From positions 1 through 54,716 of the forward strand of contig CAYYBG010000011.1 in NCBI GenBank assembly GCA_964470195.1: 54,716 bases of DNA, written 5' to 3'. Positions 24,519 to 35,300 of the stretch are shown here, piece after piece. Position 1 is the first letter of the stretch; each line of letters starts with the position of its first letter. The notes beneath the pieces are model-generated. The model was given only the letters and a program-made list of their open reading frames with translations. It had not been told where the DNA came from and searched no databases. The position numbers were made by a program, and so were the translations under genes. The DNA comes from RFPI01 sp964470195. GTDB taxonomy: Bacteria; Pseudomonadota; Gammaproteobacteria; Burkholderiales; Methylophilaceae.

Positions 24519-26276
24519 ATGCCGCTACTAATCAAACTAAAAACTAATCTGATGGGCACAATGTTGATGATATTGTGCTGTTTCACTTTTGCTGATGCTA
24601 CACCAGCGGCAGAAGATATCGATGTGCAAACTCAGCATCAAGATTCACAATCTAATCCAGATGCGCAGGCTAGTCCGCAGCAGGATAGTCTGCAAAGCTC
24701 AAAAGTAGATGCAGCCGATACCCCGCAATCGTCAAGCAAGTCTGAAGCACAACAGTCGTTGAGTGACCAATCACTTCCCAGTTTTGATATTTTCGAGTTT
24801 GTGGTCGATGGTAATACCGTTCTAGAAAAGACCTACATTGAGCAGGCCGTCTATCCATTTTTAGGTGAAGCTAAAACTATACAAGATGTTGAAAAAGCCA
24901 GAGCCGCGCTAGAGCAAATTTATCAAAATAAAGGTTATCTGACTGTCAATGTAACTATTCCTGAACAAGAAGTGGACAATCGGACAGTTCGGCTGTTAGT
25001 GACAGAGGGTGAGGTTGAGCGTTTGAGAATCAAAGACGCGAAATACACGACTCATGCCGCATTAAAGTCTCGTGTTCAAGCTTTCGAGGAGGGGAAGGTA
25101 CCACATTTTCCAACCGCGCAAGCTCAGTTAGACAGTGTTAATCGTACCCAAAACCGTCAAGTTTCACCTATTTTGAGGCCAGGAAAATCGCCGGGCAAAG
25201 TCGAGGTGGACTTGCAGGTACAAGATAAATTGCCATTACATGGCAGTCTGGAATTGAATGACCGATATGCGCCAAGTACCACGCGAACTCGGCTTAATGG
25301 CTCGCTGCGTTATGAAAATTTGTGGCAAAAAGATCACAGCATTGGGATTTCTTTTCAAGCATCGCCTGAAGACTTCAATGAGGTGAAAGTATTTTCAGGT
25401 ACTTATGTTATCCCTCGGCAAAATGGCGATTATTTTGCTATGTATGCAGTCGTTTCTGATAGCGATATTGCGGCAGTGGGTGATATTAATGTGATAGGTC
25501 GAGGCGAAATAGTCGGCGCTCGATATATTCACCCTTTGCAGGGGTTTGATCAGCTTTATCATAGTCTCACCTTGGGTGTGGATTATAAGAACTTTAAAGA
25601 AAGTATTATTCTTCTTGGCGCCGATACAATGATCAATTCACCAGTATCTTATACTGGTTTTTCTCTCGGTTACGATGGTACCGTTCAGGCTAATGATTAT
25701 CAGACGCAAATCAACCTGACAATGAATGCTGCACCAAGAGCGATCGGTAATAATGAGCAAGAGTTTACTTATCGTCGTGAAAACGCAAAGCCTAATTTTG
25801 TCTATCTACGTTCCGAAATAAAACATCTACAAAAACTACCCTATGACTGGACTATTCAAGCGCGATTTTTAGCGCAACTTTCTAGTACAGCATTGATTGC
25901 TCCAGAGCAATTTGCTGTAGGAGGAGTCGATAGCGTCAGAGGATATTTGGAGTCCTCCAAACTTGGTGACAATGGGGCTCAAGTAGCCTTTGAATTACGT
26001 ACCCCATCAATCAAAAAATATATCCAACAAGGCTATTTTGCAGATGCCTTAAAAGATCTTTATATGTTTGGTTTTTATGATGCTGGGGTGGTCAAGGTCT
26101 ATGGCACAGCCAACACGCCAACCAATCAGCATATCAGCTCAGCAGGTTTGGGCGTAAAACTAAAAACTACCACAGGAATGTTTGCCTATCTTGATTACGC
26201 CTATGCATTCCAAGACGCGATTCAGGTCAAAAAAGGCGATGAGCGATTGCATTTTAGGATGGGATATGAGTGGTAA
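24519..26276 (+). CDS. Two-partner secretion outer-membrane transporter (TpsB, ShlB/FhaC family)
   Basis: A 585-residue Omp85-superfamily pore. A signal peptide (about 1-27) is followed by a Gln/Ser-rich linker, a POTRA domain around 88-165 (FEFVVDGNTVLEKTYIEQAV, GYLTVNVTIPEQEVDNRTV), a second POTRA to about 240 and the barrel. The conserved FAVGGVDSVRGYLES at about 462-476 carries the lid-lock VRGY motif. The end MGYEW is a typical C-terminal aromatic. It lies 75 bases before the giant exoprotein gene, its obvious substrate. Confidence 0.93.
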   Translation: MPLLIKLKTNLMGTMLMILCCFTFADATPAAEDIDVQTQHQDSQSNPDAQASPQQDSLQSSKVDAADTPQSSSKSEAQQSLSDQSLPSFDIFEFVVDGNTVLEKTYIEQAVYPFLGEAKTIQDVEKARAALEQIYQNKGYLTVNVTIPEQEVDNRTVRLLVTEGEVERLRIKDAKYTTHAALKSRVQAFEEGKVPHFPTAQAQLDSVNRTQNRQVSPILRPGKSPGKVEVDLQVQDKLPLHGSLELNDRYAPSTTRTRLNGSLRYENLWQKDHSIGISFQASPEDFNEVKVFSGTYVIPRQNGDYFAMYAVVSDSDIAAVGDINVIGRGEIVGARYIHPLQGFDQLYHSLTLGVDYKNFKESIILLGADTMINSPVSYTGFSLGYDGTVQANDYQTQINLTMNAAPRAIGNNEQEFTYRRENAKPNFVYLRSEIKHLQKLPYDWTIQARFLAQLSSTALIAPEQFAVGGVDSVRGYLESSKLGDNGAQVAFELRTPSIKKYIQQGYFADALKDLYMFGFYDAGVVKVYGTANTPTNQHISSAGLGVKLKTTTGMFAYLDYAYAFQDAIQVKKGDERLHFRMGYEW

Positions 26277-26351
26277 ACAATTCGCCTATGGCATGAGCAA
26301 AATGAAGTTCACCAGTCTGATCAAACAAATTGGCTTTGAGAGAGTGAAACG

Positions 26352-29300
26352 ATGAATAAAAATCGTTATAAATTGATTTACAGTGCTGTATTGAATAGCT
26401 TGGTACCTGTTTCGGAAGTGACAGTTGGTAGTAAAGGAAAAGGTAAAAGCAACAGTCGACGTCAATCAATCAAGTGGATTGCTACTCTGTTTAAGTTAGC
26501 GCTTGGATTCACTCTTGTTAATGCAGCATGGGGTGATACAGTGCTGCCTGCCGGTATCAGTATTCAAAATATTCAAGGCAATTCAACTAGAGTGATAGCC
26601 TCGGATCTAAATAAAATTCAGTTTGAGCAGCTAGCACCGCGCGCGATTGTCGATTTTAATCGATTAAATCTTGCCAAAGGGCAAGAATTTAATGTCAATA
26701 TGCAATCCAACTGGTCGATGCTGAATCGTATCCATGACGTAAATCCTAGTGTCCTGAATGGCATGGTCAATGCCGCAGGCAATATATATTTTATTAACTC
26801 TAACGGCATCATCATCGGTAGCGATGCGCAGTTTAATGTGGGTTCTTTATATGCTGGCACCCTGAACATCACCAATCAGTTATTTCAAGATGGTTTTGTA
26901 AACGAGCAAACTTTCACCAATCCTTTTTCTTTAGTCGCGACCATAGACTTGTCAAATGAGGCTCGTCAACGTGTTGAGAATGCCCAAGTGTTAGTGGAGA
27001 GCGGTGCAAGAATTAATGCTGCGAAGGGCCGAAAGGTCATGCTTTTTGCCCCTAATGTGAAGGTAGAAGATCAAGCCATTATTAAAACTCCCGATGGACA
27101 AACAATTTTGGCAGCTGGTGAACGTGTCTGGTTGAGAGGTTCGGCTGACCCTGCTGGCTTTTTGGTAGAGGTTGACGGTGGCGGAACAGCAACGAATTTA
27201 GGGCAGTTAATTGCCGAACGTGGCAATGTCAGCATGATGGGTTTGGCAGTGAATCAAAATGGTACCGTGTCTGCTTCAACATCGGTGCGAGCGAATGGCT
27301 CGGTGCGCTTAATCGCTCAAGACCGCGTTAATGTGGTCGGTGTTAACGTCACAGGTCGGCGCAATGGGGTAGTCTCTCTAGGTAAAGGCAGTGTTACCGA
27401 AGTGCGTCCAGAAACCAATGACAAAGAGGAGTCTATTGTTTCTCAGCCATTTAAAACCTCAGAAGTTTTAATTGAGGCCAGCATGATTAATATTGATGGG
27501 GCTATCAATGCCAAGGGTGGCAATGTGACCGCCCGCGCAGAGTTTGATGCATCTGCTTTGCTGAGAACAAAAACTATAGACCCACTCAATAATGGCGCAT
27601 CTCGCCGTATCATGTTGGGCCCCAACGCTAGTATTGATGTTTCTGGGGTAAATGCGCTTGCTCCTATGTCGCGCAATCAGCTAGAGGTGCAACTTTTTTC
27701 CGATCAATTGAAAGATGCGCCGATTTTGCGTGGCGGTGAATTATTTAGAACTACCGTTTATGTAGATGCCAGAAAAGGCACCGATTTATTTGATATTCAG
27801 CCCTTCCTAGATTTAAAGCCTGTCACCGTATCTGAAAGAATGGTGAATGCTGGTAATGTGACCCTGAGCACTAGCCGTGAGTTGATTTTAAGTCCTGGCT
27901 CAGTGATCAATGTATCAGGAGGAAGCACACGCTATAGTGCTGGCTCGATTAAAGAGTCGCAACTGAATTTTGATGGCAAATTAGTACCTATTTCTGAGGC
28001 TGTGCCGGGTGTTCCTTACGATACCCTGGCTGACTCTTTCAGTAGCAATCATCCAAGATGGGGTGCGAAAGACAATATCACTATTGGGGGTTCGTCAGAA
28101 TTTGTTGCTAGCTACTTTGAGGGTGCAAATGCAGGGACAGTTAATCTGACCACGCCAATCAGTATTGAACGCACCAATGCATTCATTATGTCTGGTGAAT
28201 TAATTGCAAAAACCATGGTGAGTCGTGAGCAATTAATTAGTCAGCATATTCCTTTAGGTGGTCAGTTAATAGCCAGTGCCAGAAACTTAACAATAGGTTC
28301 CCAAGCGACAGTACTAGATAGTCAATTTAGTTTTGCTGATGTATTACCGAATGCCAATAATTTTGCTTCGGTGATTAGTACCAGCTTTTTAGATAATGGC
28401 TTTAATCGAATTGACTTCTCAAAAGTTGATCAAATGACAGTCAATCAAAAGCTGAATATTGCCAGTCATGGCAGTCTAGTGATTGGTAGCTCCAATCCCG
28501 GAACAGTGACACGTCTAAATGCAGATATCCATGCGCCCAATTCTGATATCACCTTAGAAGCTTTCAAAACTATCCTAGCTGACAATGTCAGTATCAAGAC
28601 AGCAGGGAAATTTACCAATGATAGCCCGGGGATTCAAGGTAGATTCGCTGAGCGAGTATCCAGAAACGCTGGAAAAATTGCTCTCGGTGAAACTAGTTTT
28701 GGACAAAACGTTACGCTGGATGCCTCTGCTGGCGCTTCGGTCGATTATTTAGGGCATTTTGAAAAAGGAAGCGCCGGGAATATCAGCTTTAAGACTTATG
28801 ATGCTCTTCCTGAAAGTCTTAGTTTGCGTTCATACGGCTTTGACCGTGGTGGTGAATTAACCATTAGTTTCGGCGATACCGCTTTTAAACGGGAATTATT
28901 CGTTGCATCGAATCTTGCTCAGGACTCTAATGATATTAGCCTTGAGTCAGGATTTTTTAATCAAGGTGGATTCTCCAAATATAAGATACAAGCCTATAAC
29001 ATCACCATCGGAGATAGCCAAGATAGTCAGCAAATAATCTCCAGCAATATGCACACTTGGCAAATGAACCCAGGTTTTTTAAATGCCAAGAGTCAATCAA
29101 TCACCAATATGGCTAGACCGGTGCTATTTCCGAGTTTTGCCCGTGAGGCTAGTGCTTTATGGTTCGAGTCGCCGACATCGACTATCGAAGAATCAGTGGA
29201 TAATTTAGGTATCGTCACACTGGCTGCCAACACAACTCTACAAACCGATAGAGGTGGCAGCGTGACCTTGCGAGCTGGTAAGCAGGTGAACGTGCTGGGC

Positions 29301-32300
29301 GATATCAATACCCCGAGTGGCAATATCGACCTAAGTATCAATGATGTCAATCGAGATATTGCCGAATTGCCCAATCAAATGGTATTCATTGGTGCTGATG
29401 CTAGCTTAACTGCGCGTGGTAGCGTTATTACTCTGCCCGATTCGCGCGCTAATTCACTCAACAATCAAGTCGTTGGCGCAGGCACAATCTCGATTAATAC
29501 CCGCCAAGGAGCGGTACTCAAGGCAGCTGTGGTGATGAAACAAGGCTCCTTGATGGATGTTTCTGGAGTTGCTGTCGCCAATGACACTAGAACTAAAAAT
29601 GGCATTGTCAATGAAACCTTATTTGGCGATGCAGGCACCATTCATATCAATGGATCAGGCAGTATGTTGTTAGACGGAAACTTTTTGGCGAATGCGACAG
29701 GTTCTGGCCAAGATGGTAGTCTCAACTTATTATTTAATCCCATTCCATTTTCGACACAACAAGCATTTCCTTTTAACTCAGGAAAATTTTTCCTAAGTAA
29801 CACAAAGCAACTGGTCGCTTCAGAACTCAATGTGGCTGATGCATTAAAAAATAATACTAGGGCAGCCACTTTGCAATCTACTGCCTATCTCAAAGGTCAG
29901 ATATCGGCAGAGCAAATAGAACAAGCAGGATTTGCCAATGTTGCAATCAAAACTTATTTGGATGTCGCAAGTCCTGCCAGTACGCTTGTGCTGAATCAAG
30001 ATGTTGATTTATCCATCGCAGGTAATTTAATGCTGGATAGTCCCATTACCCAGATCAGCAATTCTGGAACGGCATCATTGGCTGCCGGGCACATTACTTT
30101 ACGTAGTCCTATTCAAGCAATCAATCAGACCTTACGCAACAGCGCAGTGAGTTTGCGCGGCAATGGTCGTTTGAATTTGACGGCGAATCAACTTTACATC
30201 GATGGCGTGACTACTTTGGCTGGTGTGAATCAAACCAATATTAGTACGCGTTATGATATTCATGGTCAAGGTGCCCGCAGCAACGTGCAGTTTTCCCAGC
30301 AAGCCACTGATGGAGGATTGCTGACTAATGGCGAACTGAATTTGACAGCAAGGCAAATTTATCCTGAATCCGGTGCCCAGTTGAGTCTGATTGCTTTGGG
30401 TGATCAGAGTCAAATCAATCTATCAGCCAGTCAGCTTGCTGCAAAACCAATTCTGTCTGCCGGTGGCACACTTAATCTAGAGGCTGACAGTATCCAAAGT
30501 AATGGGGTGTTGAGCGCTCCATTTGGAGTCATCAATCTGAATGCGGATCAAATCGTTTTGGGCGCAAATAGTGTTACCACAGTATCGGCAAATAATTCCA
30601 TCATTCCTTTCGGCATCACCACGACCGCTGGCGAAGTGTATAACCCATTAGCAGGTAAATCTCGTCCATTGCTTGAAAGTGCGATTAATTTACAAGCACA
30701 AAATATTAGCTTAAATCCTAATTCGACCATCGATTTGTCAGCAAGCGGAGATATGTTCGCTTATGAATGGATTCCTGGTTTGGGCGGAACTAGCGATTTC
30801 CTAGCGCAACCAGATACCTATGCAGTTATCCCCAACTTCAATCAGGCATATGCCCCCAGAGATCTGACGATGTCGCAAAGCTCTGCCCCGGTGTTGTTGG
30901 GAAAAACAGTATTTTTGAATGGGGATGAGGGTCCGCTTTCTGGTCAATATACTTTGTTACCAGCGCGTTACGCACTGCTCCCTGGCGCTTACGTTGTGCA
31001 ATTAAAAGCAAACCAATCGTTATTGCTTGGGCAGGTTCTTCCTCAGCCGGATGGTAGCTTTTTGACTACCGGATATTTCGGCGACTTGTCTACAGGTGCC
31101 CGCGATGCTCAAGTTTCAACTTTTAGTGTATTCAACGGTGACATCTTCCGTCCTGCCGCTGGCGCGGTATTAAAAGCTCCATCACAATATGCCATCACAA
31201 GTGCTAGTGACTTTTTCAAAGACCCAGCCAAAATTGAAGATCTGCGCGTATCGTACACCCCAAAAGATGTTGCTAAATTAGGCTTAAACGCGACGCAATT
31301 GTTATTGGACGCAAATGTGCTTGCCAATCGAGCCGAAGGTGGTCGAGGTTTGTTTGTCGATATCGCTGCCAATAGTATTCGTGTGTTAAGCCGCAAGGAC
31401 AATACAGATAGTCAGTCTTTGCAGCTTGAGATAGATGAAATTTCTCGCTTGGGTGCACAAAGCTTGTTGCTAGGAGGTGCTCGTTTCATCAATGCTGATG
31501 GGGTTGAGCAGATTAATACCATTGCTAGTTCGCTCAGTTTAGAAAACGATGCCAGTCAAATATTATCTACTCCTGAGTTGATGCTCACAGCTCAAAATCG
31601 CATTACGGTGAATGATGGCGCAGTGATTAATACCGGTAATGCAGTAGGGAATGCAACGACTAAGCATTTGTTGACAAGCGGCGATGGCGCTTTACTGGCT
31701 TTATCATCCTTACAAAATCTTAGTTACAGCCGACAAAACGCCAGTGCGAACGCCAGCACGGGTGAGTTGCTCATCGCTAACAATAGTCAATTGTTGACAG
31801 GAAACAGTGCGGTACTGGATGCCACCAATCAGGTGCGTATTGATGGTGTTTTAAACCTACAAGCACAAGGTAATGTGACATTAGGGGCAAATTTGGTCAT
31901 GCTGGGAGATGCGCCATCTAATCTGCGCGGGCTCAAGGTATCGAATGACTTGCTTACATCTTTTGGCAATTTATCTTCGCTGGTTCTCAATAGTTATAGC
32001 AATATCGAGACCTTTGGTAGTCTAAACTTAGGCAATCAAAACCTGAATCTCACCTTGAACGCTGCAGGCTTAGTGGGAAATAGCTTGGCGAATGGCAATA
32101 GCAATCATCAGGTCGTCATCAATGCCAATCAGTTAGTGCTAAAAAATTCACAAGGGTCTTTGCTAAATAACTCACTTTTATCGTCAGACACGCTGAGCTT
32201 GAATGCGAAGCAATTGATTCTTGAGGGAAGCGATAATGCTTCAGTAAGCGTGAGCAACTCAAGCAAAGGTCAGTTTGCTATTCAAGGATATCGCCAACTG

Positions 32301-35300
32301 AACATAGAAGCCGATGAAGTTCGTAGCAGAAATATTGGCTCAACTACTTTTGATGTTAACCAAGTGACTATGGAAGTCGGACGGGTGGCCGCTGAATCGA
32401 GTTCTATTTATACCTTGGCAGCAACTGGACTGTTACAAACCCAGCAGATGACCCCTAGTAGCTCATTGGCCGATGATGTGTTTGCAGGTCGTATCACCTT
32501 ACAGGCCAACGATTTAGTAGTAGGAAGCCGAGTTGAGTCGGCTTCGGGAATCATTTCTTTGCAAGCCCAAAACAATCTCCGATTGAATAGTCAGGCGCAA
32601 GTGAACGCAAACTCACAATTGGTGGCTTTTGCTGATCTGACACGCCCCATGCCCGCTGGGCAGATCAATCTTAGCGCTATCAACGGAGATGTTGTCATAG
32701 ATAGTGGCGCAATTGTGACAGTCAATGCAGTTGGTGACGCCAGTGCTGGAACATTGAATATTCAAGCTCAGCAAGGAAGCTTGCAGTTGTCAGGATTGCT
32801 ACAAGGCAATCACAATCCTGGTGCAGTGCAAGGTGCAAGTTTGAATGTGGATGTCAATAATCTGGCTGATCTGAGTGGGGTAAACAGCCTTGCTGAAGGG
32901 TTTAATTTTGCTCGTGAGTATAGAGTTCGCCAAGGCGATATCACCATAAGTGGGGTAGGTCAGCAAGCACTCTCAGCGCAACATGTAGCGGTGACTGCAG
33001 ATCAAGGTCAGATTATCGTCACTGGCGCGATAGATACCCGTCAATCAGCGAATGGCACCATTGGCTTGTATGCGCAACATGGACTCACCCTATCTTCTAC
33101 TGCCAGACTGGATGCGAGTACCCCTGAAGGAAGCGCGAAAGGTGGTCGGATTGACTTACATACTGCGAGTGGGGTGTTAGATCTTCAGCCAGATTCCACC
33201 ATCAATGTCGCCATCGGTGCTGCAGGGCAAGGCGGTACGCTACATATGAGAGCACCTAGAACTGGTGATGGGTCGGGCTCTGGAGTTGCGGTTAATCAAT
33301 TATCATCCAATGTCATCGGCGCGAAACAGCAAATTCTTGAGGCTGTTAGAGTATTTAACGGTGTTGCTAGTATCACCGCAGGGAATGGTACTGGCGATAC
33401 GCTTGGTTTTGACACAATTAATGATGATGTGACTAGCTTTATGGCGAATCGCGCTGCCATTGAGACATCACTGGCTAAGACGGCTGCGGATGGCTTGACA
33501 CTTCAAGCAGGCATTGAAATAACAAATAATGGCAACATCACCATAGGTACTAGTGCTGTTGATTGGAACTTGTTCTCGACGGTGATACAGAGAACTGCAA
33601 ATGATGTAGGCGTCATCAGCTTAAGGGCTACTGGTGATTTGCAATTCAATGGTGGACTGAGTGATGGATTTACCTCTGCAAACCGGAATTTAATCTCTAC
33701 CGAAAGCACAGGTTTGCTGGCTGAGCATGCTTGGTCATATCGTTTGGTAGCGGGCGCAGATCTTGATTCTAGCAATGTATTAAATACCCAGCTAAGTGCG
33801 CTCGCCAATGGCACCAGTGCCAGCGGCAATCTTATTTTGGCCAATGATAAAGTTATCAGAACCGGAACAGGATTTATTGATATTGCGACCGGTGGCGATT
33901 TACGCCTCGGCAATCAAGGCGCTGTTATCTATACCGCAGGTAGAAGATCGGCAGCGATGACTGAGTTTACTAATCCGCCTTCAACCTTGTTGCCACTGTT
34001 CTTGGAGGATGGTGGGGATATCAACATCCATAGCCAAAGAAATGTGGTGGGAGCAGAGGGTAATAGTGGACGCCAAATGGTCAATCAATGGCTGTTCAGA
34101 CAAGGTGGCGGGACTGGCAATCGAGATACTGCATGGTGGGTAAGACCTGACCAATTTAGACAAGGTGTGGCGACCCTTGGAGGCGGGAATATCTCCATAG
34201 TCGCCGGCGGCGATATACTGAATTTTTCTGCTTCAGCACCAACAACTGCAAGAGTCGATAATTTTGCCGACGGTACTATCCCTGCTACTGGCAATACTCG
34301 CCTTACAGGGGGTGGTGACGTCAATATCCAGGCCGGTGGTAATATCGTGAACGGGACATACTTTGTCGCTAAAGGCGAGGGGAGACTGACAGCTGGTGCA
34401 GCCATTGAGCCTCAAGCTGGTGGACTGGGTACTGTGTTGGCGTTACAAGATGGCAAGTTTGCGGTCACAGCGAGTGATAATATCTATATCTCGACCACCT
34501 TCAATCCAACGCTACTTAACCAATCATCGCTGAATACCACCACTCTGGACTCCTCAGGTTCGAATAGTAATTTCAATTCGTACTCTACGCGAGCAGGTGT
34601 CAGTCTGATTAGTAGCAGTGGTAGTGTGGGATATGGCAATGGCGATGATGTATTTGGCAGAAATACAGGCTTATACAATAACGCCGATTTAGCCCTGTTT
34701 TTTGGATATAACCCCAGCAAGTTAGCGTTAACTAGTTTTGCTCAAGACATTACATTTGGAAGTACCAATAGTTTAAATAACATCGTCATGTTGCCTGCCG
34801 CTGATGGCCAATTGAGTCTTCTGGCGGCAAATAATATCTCCTTGGGCAATACTAAAATGTCTGATGCAGATGTCAATCTGTTGCCCAATATCAATTCGCC
34901 GTTGAACGCTACAGTGGTGAATGTAATGAATCAACAACTGAACAATCACAGTGCGATTTTATTACATGGCGATGACGATACATCAGCCCTGATTATTGCC
35001 AATAAAGGCAATATTGATTCGAATAATCGAGTGGTGACTATTCCCAAAGCCACCAAAGTGATTGCTGGTGGGGATATTACCAATATCAATTTTGGCTTCC
35101 AAAACAACCGTGCAAGCGATGTGACTTTGCTTAAGGCTGGGCGCGATATTAATACTCGAAATATCGTGATAGCAGGTCCTGGGGAACTATTGGTGCAAGC
35201 AGGTCGAAATGTTGATTTAATTTATCCAGAAATCACCACGATCAATAGTACTGGTAATGCTGGTTCAAGCAGTCCAAGTTTACGCAATACATTTGCTGCC